Both the position numbers and the translations under genes were made by a program. 64,000 nt of DNA, taken from contig NMRB01000101.1 in NCBI GenBank assembly GCA_002633025.1, positions 604,226-668,225 of the forward strand, given 5' to 3'. The stretch comes from Notospermus geniculatus (lineage: Eukaryota > Nemertea > Pilidiophora > Heteronemertea > Lineidae). Under the pieces are notes generated by a model. That model saw only the letters and a program-made list of their open reading frames with translations. It did no database searches and was not told the origin of the DNA. Shown one piece after another: positions 37,401 to 52,400 of the stretch. Positions within the stretch are counted from its first letter, which is position 1. The number at the start of each line of letters is the position of its first letter.

Positions 37401-40400
37401 CAACGCGAGCAGCTCATCCCAGCGCTCGGACGGCAGCCATTTTGGAACCGGGGCCTCGCAGTTGAAATCGGCAAGGGTGAGCTGGATGTTTAGACCGGGG
37501 TTGCCCTGCGTCAGGAGCGAGACCTCACTCTCTGGAATCTGGTCGTCTTTTTCAGCCTGGATGTTTAGGCACATCATGGTCGCAAACAGCAGACGATCTT
37601 CTTCATACAGACTCCTGAAATCAACAAAGACAGAATTTTGATGTCAACTAAAGGGTAGGGGTAGGGGTAAGGGTAGTAGTAGGGGTCTTGAACCCCTGGA
37701 TCTGCCCGTGGCCATCTGATTCATTTGTGAACTTGGTGAAGAATTTTTGCAGTGTGCTATTTTTCCCACAATGCTTAACTGGTAAACTTACTGCTTGATT
37801 TTCTCGTAAATGGTTGTCGTCAAGTTATCGACGATCTGTTTAATCTGATTATACGACAGATTCGTATACTCGACGCCCTCTGACGGCAGAACAGGGAAGA
37901 CTCCAGACGGGTCAGACGGGGAGAAATCCCGCGCTTCGATCGTGGCCTCTTTTTGAAGTTTGTGGACGACGTCATCGGCGACTTGGAATTCGCTCTTCAC
38001 GACACTGGTGCGATGACCTCGTATCTGGTTGATCACCTGACTGCGGCTCTCCGCCTCCCGCGCGGAAGTTATCGCTTGAATAAATGACGCTTCACCTACA
38101 AGTAAGATTTGAAGTTTCTTATTGGGACCTTTGACTGAAATTTGGCCCCTCTCTTTTCCATCTGAACCCTTGAAAAGCTGATTGAATGGATGTGACAGCC
38201 AGGGTTAATTTTGAACCCAGTGAAAGAGGGGGCCAAGCTGGCCCTTCCAGATTAAAATTCATGGTCAAGCGTGAATGTTTTCCTATTTCCCAAATTTATT
38301 GGTCAGAACCTCGATCTGAAACTGGGTGATGTGTTGTAATCCATGATTCAGCTATGGTCGACTCTGACGCAATGTCTTCGAAGTCACTGTCGTACGGTTG
38401 TCTCCATCACGTCATTCAGTTTCAGACCGAGGTTATGGTTGAGATTTCGGCAGAAGTACGCAGATCTTTATTGTTGTAAGTCAATTTGGGAACGGGCTAT
38501 ATGGTGGAATGAAGGATTGGGTGGAAGCATGCAATTAAAACTCATCTGCCCCAGGTTTGAGCAGACGATATCTTGTGTTGACATTTTCTAAAAGACTCGG
38601 AAATGAATTGGAAAAAATTTGAAGAAACATTCTTCAGATGGTTGACAGGAACAAACTTCAAATATTGGTCAATCAATACCATAGGATGTGAAAAAACTTT
38701 GACAGAAGATGCCGTCTGCTGGATTCTGGTGGCAGACGAGTTGTGTGAAAGACTCATGCAAGGTGACAAATATACACCGGTGTTCACTGATGGTACATGA
38801 TAGACTAAGATTCTTGCATGTTTTGTACAAAAATCTGCCCCAAATGTGTAGTTGTGTGTAAAAATAGAATAGTGGTGCAGGTGGGTGGGTGGGTGTGGTT
38901 CACTCATGTTGCATACCGTCTTCGGGTTGAGCTGGTTTGCTAGGCGACAGATTCCGAACATCTAGAGATACACAAACGACAGAAGTTGAGAAATCAGGCA
39001 GGGTTCATGAAAGGAAAATCTCCCAAAGTTTGAATCAAAGTAAAAGCTACAACAAACATCAAGCAAAACAATGAACAAGGATCAAGCAGGCACAAGACAA
39101 ACTACATCAAACTCATCTGCCACCAGAGTCCAGCAGACGGCATCTTCTGTCAAAGTTTTCCCACATCCTATGGTTTTGATTGAAAATTATTTGAAGAAAG
39201 GTTGTTCCTGTCAACCATCTGAAGGATGTTTCTTCAAATTTTTTCCAATTCATTTCCAAGGCTTCGAGAAAATTTCAACAGAAGATACCGTCTTCTCAAA
39301 CCTGGGCAGATGAGTTAAAGAAAATGCCACGAACGTCTCCGCTAACTTCAAATCTCACCTCCTTCGGGTGCGCCGTCCTCCTCCACCACATCATCCGCCA
39401 CCTCCGTGTCTTCTCGCTGCTTGGCGAGGCTGCCTGTTCTCTCTCTGTCGCCATCCTCGAGTGTCGTACGTTGTTTAGCGACTGTTGGCGTATCGAGTAG
39501 GCTGACATCTTCCCCGACCTGAAATTCACAAAAGAAGTGGGTCAGGCCTAGGGTTGTTTTGAAATACTATTGAATCGAGAGCCATGGGCTTGAATTTGGC
39601 TCATTATTGGCTCTTTAGACAATACTATCACATGAGTACTGAGTCCAAGGGAATTGAACCCACAATCTTAGCGGTGACAGGTGATTCAGTTTCCACTGCA
39701 CCACTCTGACCGCCCTAGGGTTAAGCCACAAAATACTGACCTCGGCTACTTTATGATAAAATTCCGGCGGTGGTTCTGCTCCTACTGCCTCATCGAACAA
39801 TTTCAGGAAATAATCGAGTGTGAATTGGTATTCTTGGCGAATACTCGGCAAGCTTCTGATGATGGTGTACAAGGTGGCGCCACGTCGAGCAATCGGGAAG
39901 AGTTCGTCTCTTAGCTGATCAATATCATGGAGGACACTTTGGGCGTTTTTCCATGTGCCGTAACACTGGAATGAAAAATATGACAATATCGGTATTCATC
40001 CAATGCAGAACCTCGTCCTGACCCAGTGGACAATGTGACCAATCTTAGTCTGGTGACAGAGCGTCGGGGAGTTACGCAGTGCGATCTCACTGGTCACCAA
40101 GGTAACCAAGAAGACGTGATGACACCCACGTCAAGTATGAGCAAGTATGAAGTAAGAGCAAGTATGAAGTCCCCCTCGGAGGAGATACTCACCTCGTCTT
40201 TCTTCTCTATCGTGGTGGCGATCGTCTCCACGTCCGATTCATTCCAGAGAACCTTTGAGTCGACGTTTTTGTAAATCTGGAGTTTGATGTAGGCAACAAT
40301 CTGGACAAGCATGGCTGGAAAAGGATGAAAATTCATGAACAGACTTTCAAAGTGGCGCGGTGGAAACATTGGGCGCCTGTCACTGCTGAGGTTCCGGCTT

Positions 40401-43400
40401 CGTTCCGAGTCAGCACAGTTCTTCATGTGATAGCGACAGCAACTGAATCAGTTGCATTATGGGATTGATACTGACCTTTGACCTCTTGAGTCGTCTGCAG
40501 CGCCAGACGTCGCTCCAAGTACAACTCGCGGCGAATACGAGCGAATGATCGTGTCAACAGATCATCCATCAGCGTCTCAGCCGAGGTGCCGTAGTTGATC
40601 ACTTCGGTTGTCGACGCCACGTCTGGACTCATTTTCGGTTTCGGTAGATTGGTGGCGAGGAAAAGGCAGAATTTTGGATGGCAGAGGATGCGTCTGCCGC
40701 AGAATCGGATCATACGAGGTTCTGAAAATAAACATCAGGAATAATGAAATGGTCCATGGACCATGTGCTCACCTGGGTGAATGTACCAGAAGAACAAATG
40801 TCGACAATATGTTCAATCGAAATGTTCCCGAGCAAGCCTTGAGTTCCAGGTACAGAGGGTACCCAGACACCTGATCACACCCAGAGTGATAGGAACGTGT
40901 GAAGGATGGTTTTTGGTTGGTGGGTGTGTGCAAAGTAGCTTTGAAGTACCACTGCCTGTGGTCAAAATATGTCTCCTAACTACTCCAATGTGGTTTGTTA
41001 GGGAATAAGGACAATAACCACTTAAGAAATACAACCTCCTTAGAGCTCTGTGCAGTGTCGTCGTCCGAATGCAGAAGTTTTCTTAGGTGGTTAACCACCT
41101 AAGAGAAAATGACCACCTAGGAGTCCATTCAAGATGAAAATAACCTCCTAAGCCCCCATCTGCAAACACGGACGACGACGGACGACGGACGCTCGGCCAT
41201 CGTATAAGCTCACCACAGGTGAGCTAAAAAGGAAGTACCACGGAATCAAAGTGCAGGGATGGGCTGTCAGAGTGGTGCAGTGGAAACATCACACTTGTCA
41301 CCTCTGAGGTCCAGGTTCAATCCCCACCCACCAATCCAAGATGACTTTGTGCTGTAGATTGTGGGTTTAATCATCAAGTTTAACCAAGAGGTCGGAAAAA
41401 TCAACATACCTTCATTCTCTTCATCCTCGGAGCAGAAGTTACGGTGATATATCAACGGCATGATATCGCTGTCTATTTCCTCGGCACAGTTCTTGAGCAG
41501 GACGTGGCGGCCTTTGATTATACACTTCTCAATCGTAACCAACAACTGAGGGTCAGACCTATATTGAACGAATGAAGAATTGAATGAGTGAATGAATAAA
41601 TACATGAACGAATGATACACGTGTTTGTGATTCATTGCTATTTTTACTTGATGGAGAAGCAGTTAAATTGCGGCCTATGTCCAAAAGTTTGGAATAACAG
41701 TCAGTAGACAGCTTTTAAACAATTCATAGGGCCTGTAACTAGTATCCCATATGTGATCCGCTCCAGCAAAAGTAGGTGCTTGTCACAACCGAGGAAAGGG
41801 TTAACGGCCTTTACAACACAACAGCAGAAATGTACATCTCTGCAGGTTGACAATAGTAGTGGACAGCAGTGATAATAGTTGAGTAAACTGATGACCAATG
41901 ATGATCACCTGTGACAGGTGCCTGCTTTTGCTGGAGCGGCTCAAATGAATTTGAATCCTGACCTCCCACCTGAGGTGCCGGCACTCTACCACTACAGCAC
42001 TGCACTACCCTCTATTACCGGTACAAACCCCGTGGATCCTGTACGCAACCACTACAACTCTACTCGTCCCACTACGTCACAACGGGAACAAGCATGTGAA
42101 ACAAGGGATGGTATTCATAAAAGTTAGCAAATGCTTATACTTAAGATTTGCACAGCGAGGTCCAATGTAAATGTACTGCAAAACTTGAAGTAAAAGCATT
42201 TGCTAGCTTTTATGAATACCAGCCAAGGCCTCTGGTACAATATCAGTACTATATAAGACTACAGGATGTCGATAGATTATTCTAATACTTCATGCAGACA
42301 GTCAGAGGAGTTAAGGTGCTCCTCCACGTGCTCCTCCACACCAGGTGATATCCCAACCGATCTGCTCACCAGCGAGCAAAATCGACTGTTGACGCCAAGT
42401 GAGCGCTGGACAGCGATGCGTGGAATCCTCTCGCCACCGATGCTCACCCAATGTCAAACAATACCAAAAGTTTTTTTCACCTTGTCTGCGGTGGCTGGCG
42501 AGAAGATGAGTATCAGTGGCAAGTAGATTGCTTGGTGTGCTGCTGGCTGTAGAGAAAACTTTCACGTGGAGCAGCACCTGTAGGAATGATGGAGGAGACA
42601 AACTACGGAGGGGAGGGGGGGAGGGGGGTGTTTCTACGACGTCTATTGTATTGTACCTCCAGACGGTCTCTTTGTCTGCAATCTTGCAGGGGATCATACT
42701 GAATACCAAAACATGCAGATTAGGTCGTGTTAGATCAAACGGACAACAAAGGATTGCATCATCGGCATATTTTCATTGGTAAGGCTACGGGTATACCAAA
42801 CGCAATTTCACATGCGACAGGGTAACACATGTGATTTATGCTTTGAGAGCCTTTGTTTGCGTGCAGTGCGGCGGAAAAGAAAAAAGCCTTACGAAATTCG
42901 CATAGGAATCACGTTCAGTATACCCGTAGCCTAACTCGTAGTGGATAACGCAATCCAGGTTAACGAACACACACGTACAGGACAACATGCAATGAGTAGG
43001 CATGCACAAACAGAACGTAAAGGCCCTGTTCCATGTGATAATTTTCTCTCGCAAGTCGGCTCTCTATGGGCAACTCCACTATAGAAAACTATGGGTACCG
43101 GTAGTCAATTGTGTCATTGGTTTCATTCGTTTTGGTGGAAGTCATAAGGACACCGTCCAATGATAGAGAACTGCCAAGAACCAACTTGCACAAGAAAACT
43201 TTCACATGGATGAGCGCCTTTAAGGTCAAGACAGACAAAATTCCCTTCAAATATTCCAATAAAACAGTTACATTATTAAAATCACACATTATTAATTGAT
43301 AGAGTGAAAACCTGCTAAGGACTAGTTGTACCACCAGGAACTGAGAAAAATGATTGGTAATTCCCCCCCCCNCCCCCCCCCCCACACACTATTCTGATTC

Positions 43401-46400
43401 CAAATCTGAGATCATAACCTTTCCAATGAGTTTTTTGACAACTTCCTTCTAGTCCTCAGGGGGCTAACACAGACATGTGCACCTATCAAAAAAAATACTC
43501 GCACACTGTGCACAAAATGAAAATGAATCATTATCAGAAGATTTTTGTGAATTAAGAAAAATGTCGTTAAATGTCCCACCATCCGTGAATATAACATACC
43601 ATCTGCCAAAGAGCAAAAAAATCGTTAAGAATTCAGATGTCTACATGTATGTACATGCTGTGAAAATGTGTAGAGGGTAGGGGAGCCACTGGCCAAGTTG
43701 GTCTTAAAGGGTGACAATAACCAATAAAGATGTGCATATTGGGGTGAGTGGAGGTAGATTTTGTTCCTACACCTTGTGAGACAGACATGCTCGGCATGCA
43801 GTTTTGAAAACCTGTAGTATACCTAAAATATTTCTGAGTTCGTTCCCTAAAGAGTATAAAACACAAAAACATTGGTGAAATGGTCTCAGTTCGTGACTTG
43901 ATATGTGACCTTCAATCAAAGGTCATGACCTTGATGTCTGACCTCAAACCAAGGCCATGACTTGACATGTAACCTTCAACCAAGGTCATGACTTGACTTG
44001 TGACCTTCAACCAAGGTCGTGACTTGACATGTGACCTTCAACCAAGGTAGTGACTTGACATGTGACCTTCAACCAAGGTCACAACTTGACATGTGACCTT
44101 CAACCAAGGTCATGACTTCAGATGCGACCTTCAGCCTACAAAAACAGAAAGTTGCACATACATGAGTACATTGCATCTGGTAGAAAGAATAATGTTACAA
44201 CCCACCTTGTTTCCATGTCAAGCGTGATAATACCTGCATCATTCATCATCTTGTTCAGCCATCGTAGCCAATCCATGCCCTCGCTGCAGGGGTCAATCAG
44301 GAATGGAGGTCGTTGCCATGACGACATGATCATGGCTGCATTCTCGATCTGTCTTGGCCCAAGGTCTGGAAAAAGAACCACAGTGATGAAACCCCAGCAT
44401 TGCTGAGGCCACTTTTGCAAAGAAAAGTAAAAAAATATGTAAAACTTCTTGAAAGCCATCAAAAACCTGCCATAAAAGTATTCACTGGAAAGCTCTCGGT
44501 GAGCACTTTCCAATGAATACCTATGTTTTAGGGTTCCTGTAAGATCACAGAATTTGGTAGGATTACCTTTGATGAAAGGGCCTCAGCAATGAAAGGGTTA
44601 ACTCACCATTTTTCAGCCACTCATAAAGCTTGCCCTCTCCGACAATGACCATGATCAAACTCCTCACATACTGGTTATACTCCTCCACCGTCAACATTGG
44701 CAGCGACACGTTACTCCCGCCGTACTCCGATGGTTCTGGCTCCTCGGCGACTTTCTCCAATGGCTCGACAGACTCTTTGGTCTCTTCTTGCTGATTGGCT
44801 GGTTTCTCATCAGGCGGTGTCGGCGAGGATTTTGGCGAATCACGTTCTTTTTGCTCAGAATCTTCGGCTGCCTTTTCTTCACTGCCATCTTCCTTTTGTT
44901 CCGTGCTTCCGTCTTTTTCTTGCTCCCCTTCATCCTGAAGAAATCAACAAATCAAAATTAAACGATATCCATTTGAATTCGATTTTTCCATCACAGCTGA
45001 AGCCAAAGCATTATTGGCCCTGGTAAGTACGGAAGAGGTCATCTCAAGCTACTCATGTTCCTCACTTGGATGGGGTCTTTTACTTGCCCTTGCAAAGGCA
45101 CAAGATACAAGGCATTACGGCTGACTGTCCCATGCGATGGACGTGAAGAGCCAGGGATGATCAATCCACATGGCCCGGACTGTATTTGAACCCAGGACCT
45201 GCTGCTTGCTGAGTGGACGTGATAACCAGTAGGCTATCAAGGCTCCATTTTACTCACTGCCAAAAAATATTGAGTTGGGATCCAAGTCATCGATAAAACA
45301 CCCACCGTTTTCTCATCTTTGCCCTCCTCAATTTCTCCCGTCTCGTCATTCTTTGCTGGAACCGATCTTGCCGTCGATGAAGCCTCCTCCTCTTCACCCT
45401 CGTCCTCAATTTCGTCACCAGAGTCGCCGCCGAAGAACGTCTCCGCATCCATTGGTTCTCCTGTGGTCGTCGCTCTTGGTTCATCGAGAGACCATTCGAT
45501 GACGCGACCTGGAATTGATACGGTTCAAAATGAGGAGGGAACTGAGGCAGGCTTACAGTCCGATTGAGTTACGTCACTTTGACATCAGTGGCCACTGTCG
45601 AATGACGTCAGATGATGTCATGTGAGGGAAGACTATGATAAACACACTGCGCTTACCTCGGTGAGCACTTATGCTGTCAATAACGAGCGGGATTCCCCTC
45701 TCAATGAGACACCGCGGCCAGTGAACCGTCAGTAAGATACGACGGAACGTGTAATGGTACGGACCGAGATACGTCAGGAAGCCGGCCGCCATGGCCGCAG
45801 CGCCGGGGATACACTGCTCACGTTTGGAGAGCGAACGGAATATCTGTTGGAACTTCTTGTGTTCAACTTTTATGATCTGAAAAACAAAAGAGAAAATAGA
45901 TCAGGTGTCAATCTACCGTCTCAGAAGAGGGCACTGCCAACTCACCCTACAGCTGAGTAGGCCAACTGAATGTGGAGAGGTGATGAACGAGCGCCTAAAT
46001 ACATCCCACAGACCTGTCCCCAGATGGCTAGTCGACAGGAATTCTGGCCGGTACCAACCACCCTGAAGACAAAGCTGAACAGAGGAGGGTCTCCGGCAGA
46101 TGGCAAGTTTGGTCAAATGACAAAATTTACGCATCTGATGCTCAAACCCAAAAGCAGAGGTAGGAGAAGTGAGAGAAATAAAGAACATAAGGCCAAAGAC
46201 AACAGTAGCCATTTTCCAGTTTCCCCGAACTAGGCCTTAACCGACACACCTTTTTAAGTCGAGCAGACGTCTTCAACATTTTATCCATCTTGATCGTCTT
46301 GTCTTCCTGATCGTTCTTATCGATTGTAGCATCTTCGAAGCCCTTGGCGAGATCAGCTAGTCGCACCTCCAGAGCCTGCGGGAGGGGAAATTTTATGAGA

Positions 46401-49400
46401 AAAGGGTTCGAAAACCTTTTGAGATCTGTCAGCTGCATCTCAGGACGCTGACAAAACATCAGTGATTTATTCCGTCACATGGGATGAAAGCCGTGGCGTC
46501 TTGTACCTTGTACCTTTGCAAGGGCAACTAAAAGACACCATCCAAGTGAGGAACATGAGTAACTTGAGATGGCTTCTTCTGTACTTACCAGGGCCAGTAA
46601 TGCTATGGCTTTGGCCCTGATTGAAAAATCTAATACACATACAAATCAATGATACATACCTTTCTCTTGTTTGCCAGGCTGCTCATCTTATGCTCTGCGT
46701 TGTCAACAGCCTGCGTCGTCTGCTCAACCTTCGCATGGAGTGGCTTAACCTTACTGATCATCATACGGTGGTACCCTGCCACGCCTTTCACCCACCGCGA
46801 CAACGACCCACACGCAGAGTTCCCCGTCTTTCGTTCAAGAGTATCCGGGTCAAACGACGGCTTCTTCAAATAGGACTCCACTAACTGGAGAGTGGATTCC
46901 GGCATTTGGTTGTCGTCGAATGTGAGGAGTTCTTCTGTGAAGCGTTCCAGGTTCGCCATCTGTCGTTTGGCTCCCTTTTGCCAGGTCAGGTCTGAGGAGG
47001 GTGATTTTACTGAAACAAGGACAGGTTACAATCTTGATTTTCAACAGTTTACCTCTCTTACTATCAAAGAGCCCTGACAGCCTAGTAGTTATCACATCCA
47101 CTTTGCAAGCATGAGGTCCCAGGTTTGAATCCATCCCGGGCCATATGGGATTAATCACCCCCGGCTCTTCAGTCTGTCACATGGGACAGTAAGCCGTGGT
47201 GCCTTGTACCTTGTTCCTTTGCAAGGGCAAGTAAAAGACCCCATCCAAGTGAGGAACATGAGTAGCTTGAGATGGCCTCTTCCATACTTACCAGGGCCAA
47301 TAATGCTATGGCTTTGGCCGTGATGGAAAAACAAATACAATACAATACAACCACCAGGAGTCGCGTCCCTTGCCCAAATCATTTAGATCAGGAATCAGGC
47401 CTTTCTAGAAAAGTAACTCACGTATGATGATAATGGCGGCCATCAAGTCCTCAATATCGATAATCGGCTTAGACATGCTCCGTAACTCCTGGAGGCCCTC
47501 CGGGTTAATGGAGGTAATAATCTTCTTGGTATCCATGACGATAGCGATGGACTTGTACACCGCCCTCTCGTGGGAGACTTGGTACTCGGGGAGGAGTTTC
47601 TTCAAACGTTTAATCTTGTCTTGTTGAACGCGGACGATTTTGACTTGTTGTTCTGTGATTGCCGTGTCTTGGCCGATCTGGGCCAAAATTCGTACAGTAC
47701 CCTAGAAAATAGAAAAGTGCAGGGGTCAAGTTGAGATTCAACCTGGACTCCAGGACAGCCCGAGCTTTGGTGCAAAAAATATCAAATTTTATTGGAAAAC
47801 GAGACTTACAGCTTTTCTCTCCTCGAGGACGATCTTCTCGTGTTCCAGCTGTTTTTTCAGTCGCGTTGCCAGCATGTTTTCTCGTTGGATCTGCGCGAGG
47901 GCGCTCTTAGCAACAGCGTGATGGTGATGGATGTCCTGGTAGCGGGCGTTCGCGAGTGAGATGAACCTGGAGAAGGAATTTAACTTCAATAACCTGCGGA
48001 ATGACTTCTGTCCTAGTTTATGGTTTGCCGTATTTCTGCTCTCATGAGCTGGATTAACACCAATACCTTGACAGCGTAGTGGTTATCACGTCCGCTTAGC
48101 AAGTGGCAAGTCCTGGGTTCAAATCCCAGGCCATATGGGATTTCATTCCCGGCTCTTCACATCCATCGCACGGGACAGTAAGCTGTGGTGCCTTGTACCT
48201 TGTACCTTTGCAAGGTCAAGTAAATGACCCCATCCAAGTGAGGAACATGAGTAGCTTGAGATGGCCTCTTCCATTCTTACCAGGGCCAATAATGGATTCG
48301 GCCCTGATGGAAAGATCTGATACAATACAATACCAACACCAACATGACCAATCACAAAGTTCCCTACCTTTCCACGAACTTCTCATACGACGTGTTAGTC
48401 ACATGACTGTACTCCCCGGCCGTGCTCTCCTGCCCGTCTTGCTGGCGTAGGACGATATGCATCGTCGCCAACATGTGGGCGATGTTTTCCCGCTGGATGG
48501 GTTTCATCCACTCGACACCTAACGATGTAAATAAACGATTAAATGAAGCATGTTGTTCAGTTCGTCTGCCGAAGTGGCGCCATCAAATCTGTGGGGCCTT
48601 GATAGCCGAGTCTGACCAGTAATCAAACCTCAGAGGTGACGGGCTCTGCGCTACTTTCACTCACCTAGTAAGTGATAGAGGGCGTTGTCGATGAGCTCCG
48701 ACTTCGACCAGTGCGGCATCCATATGAAGTTCATATTCTGCGCGAGTTGAGGGTACATGCGGCAATGTTGTTGGAAGTGGGTGGCGCTGTCGGTCTCTAT
48801 GAAACAGACTCGGAAGTTATCCCGTACCGTACTGAAAGAGGAGAAATAGGATATGATGGAATGTCACTTAACCCTTCCAGTGTACCCTCCCCCCGCACCC
48901 ACGGTCTATGTTTTCACCCCCTCCCCCGAGCTTCTGGCCTTTCCCTTCGTTTCAGTGGTTTCAATTCTTATTTTGAACACCAGGTGTCTCTGAGTTTTTC
49001 ACAGAAAACCTAATTTGGGCCCAACTAGGCCTTTGTCAGTGGCAGATTTGGCGGGGCGAGGGGCTGTACAGCACACTTGACGTACCATTCACCTATCGTT
49101 ACCCAAATTTTCTATTCCTCGGGCAAAGCACTTCATCAAAACTTACTTCAAGAAGAAATCCCAAGCAACCTCCCTCGTGTACGTCAACCCGGCCTGCGTG
49201 ACCTCCGTCCTGATCGAGTTGATAATCGTCGTCTGCTCCTCAAATGTAAACAAATGGCTGATGGAGCTTCCCGTTGTGATGAACTCTTGGATGAAGACGA
49301 GGAAGTCAGTGTCCATCATTTCTTCCTTGTGGATCAGGAACAGCAACTTGTCACCCTGAAATGAAAATCCGGCAGAAATTAACCCTTTCCTGTTGTACCG

Positions 49401-52400
49401 TATTGAAATTTTCCATCAGGGCCGAAGCCATAGCATTATTGGTCCTGGTAAGTACGGAAGAGGCCATCTCAAGCTACTCATGTTCCTCACTTGGATGGGG
49501 TCTTTTACTTGCCCTTGCAAAGACACGAGGTACAAGGCACCATGGCTTACTGTCCCATTCAACGTACGTGAAGAGCCAGGGATGATATTATGGTCCAGGC
49601 TGGATTCTTTCCTGTCTAGGCTACCTGCCTCTGGACTGAGCTAAGAAGTTTCAGAAATGTGACCCGCTCCAGCAAAAGCAGGTGCATGTCGCAGATAATC
49701 ATCACTGGTCATTAGTTTACTCAACTATTTAATTATCACTGCTGTCCACTACTGTTGTCAAACTGCAGAGACGTACATTTCAGCTATTGTGTTGTAAGGC
49801 CGTTAACCCTTTCCTCAATTGCGACATGCGCCTACTTTTGCCAGATAGGGTCAAAAATGAAGATGTGACCGTACCTTAACTCCAGCTCTGCTATAAGCCT
49901 GAACAAGATCATTCTTGAAGTGACTGATCTTGTACTCGTGCGACTGTGCCATCGCACTTGGGTGGATTTGAAACACAGAGAAACCGCAGAGATGTGCAGC
50001 CAGTTTGACGATGACTGACGCCCGACCTGGGCAACCCTCGGCCACCAGGACAGAATGAGACACCTCGTGGGGTGAGCTGATGACACGAGCGAGGCGGGAG
50101 ACGTATTCTATGGTACTCTGGAAGAGAAATTCCAAAATATTAATCTGGACATCCTGGCGGTGACAGACACTGCACCATGAAAACTACATGTATACTGCAA
50201 ACTGCAATGTGCAAGCTCTACCGCTAACTCTAGAGAGGTTCTTCACTGACGTCACCACTCTGACCTATTCCACATACTCTCACCTTGTACAACGACAATT
50301 TAATCTTCGGTTGACTCTTGTTGTACTCCTCGACCGCTTCATTGATCAGTGTCCTCAGGTTGTGGATGTTCTCGACCTTGCGGTACAGGTCTGTTTTATT
50401 CTCCTGATCGTCGAGACTCAGACGCTGGTTCCCGGCCGTCACAATCCCAGAGTCCTCCTGTTTTATGCTGCCGAATATTGGCATACGTTCGTTCAGCAGG
50501 AGGCTGACCTGAAAAGGCAAACAAATTGGAAGTTTTAATCACTTCAGAACCAGGCAACTTTTCAGGGAGACAGAGACAATATTCAACGAATCAATGTTCA
50601 GGGCCTAGGCCTAGGCCAAATGAGGTGAAGCACTGTGTTTTCTCTCCTAGGCCCTACATGTGATAGCACCAACTGTAGGCCTACTCAAGTCAGTAGGCTA
50701 GGAGCCTAGGGGGCCCAGCAGGAGAAACCAGAGTACTTAGAGAAAGCCTGTCCTGTCAGGCCTGCTCTTTTACATAAAGAGCAGGCCTGATCAGTGGTTG
50801 AACCTGCAACCTCTGCGGTTACAGGCGCAGATGTTTTGACTACACCAATCTGACAATCCAAACGACAAACTTACATTCTCATCATTGGTGAGTTCCTTCT
50901 TGACAGCACGTTTGAACGCCGTGCTGTACCGCTGGCTGTCCACTTCGTGTACCATCCGTGCACCGTACGCCCAGTAACATTCATTCTGCCACAGCTGCAT
51001 CAACTCAAGACGTTTACAGCCGGGACGGAGAGAGAGGCAGAGGTTACTGAAAGAAGAGAAAGCTGTTATCACATAGATCACTGCTATGATCTCTCACTTG
51101 GAGAGCGTGTATCATTTGAACATTAGGACATGCCCGAGACCAAAAATTTATACGACGCTTATGAATTTTTGCTCCAACTGAACCTAAGTAAAAATTTGCG
51201 TATAATCGGAGCCCAAAACAAATGGCAAATGCTAATTCCCTAAGTGCTGACAATTTGGTATCTAACTTTACAAGCACCGGCTTACCTAAATATGGTAGAT
51301 AGAGTCTTCATGTTGAACACGTAGTGTACCCTCTGAGCGATGGGGAGGTACATCGTCCGCAGTCTCTCCTGGAGTTCCACCGTGACCTTGACCAAGGTCG
51401 TCAGTAGCATCTTCAAGGCCTCCTCTTCGTCCCGTACCACATTCTGATGCTGAAAATAAACAAGCATCCCACTTGAACAATGGACCAACTTCAACACATC
51501 AACATATGACACCATAGATCACTTTATTCCCCTGAGAATCCCCCAACAAAACCTTACCTTCAGTTTGTCATCATGTTGGCCTAGTTGTATCCCAGGAAGG
51601 TTGCCGATGGTTCCAGCTGATGTTTCTGGTGGGATGAAATGGGTGTGGACCAACATGGAGTAGATGTAGTTCAACTCCTTTGTGCTGAAAACAAAATTTG
51701 TACATGTATTTGTAAGTCGAACTGTGAGAAGTACAGAAATATAGTTCCCAGGAGGCAAGGTGATGGAGAGGGATTCTCTACCAAGAAGCTTGTGTCCTGG
51801 TGCTCTGGTTTTCCCCTACTTTACATTAATATTGCCAAATTTTGTCCGTATTTGAATTCTGATCGAGACAAAATTTGGTACATTTGTGGAGGGTACCTTG
51901 ATACATCTTTGTACCAAATTAGAACACTCAGTCAAACAGCCACGAAATGGACGATCCACTAAGTTGGCACCAGAGCGCAGTATGGTGTAAGCTCACACAG
52001 GTGAGGTAAATGTCAACATACCTTGGGAACGGGCAATGTAAGATTGCAAAGTGTCTCACAAGACGTGGGGATAACTTCGGTGCATCGACCGTGGCGTGTG
52101 GATTGATGGTCGTCACGTAGCAGACGTTCTTGACGTATCGCCACGCGTGGTTGTCAGGGCAGTAGAATCCACCGTCGTCAATGTGTTGGCGGACGAGTTC
52201 GACGGCGGTTTGGTTGCTGTTTACATCCGTCTGAAAGAAATATTGGGGCGAGGTTAGAAGTTTTGGGACCAAGGTTGCTTGATCTCAATTCATTGATACT
52301 TTCAGACCAGTTTAGATACGTACAAAGTTGTGACCCGACTAGAAATCAACCCCATGGCCACTTGATTATATGTCCAATGCCCTTTCACTGCACCACCGCA

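Noticed and set aside
43896-44126. CRISPR-like regular repeats
   Set aside because: Simple head-to-tail tandem units without unique spacers, in a eukaryotic intron.
44691-44933. 80-codon Lys/Arg-rich minus-strand frame in exon 35
   Set aside because: It is out of phase with exons 34 and 36; the acidic frame is the one that joins both neighbours.
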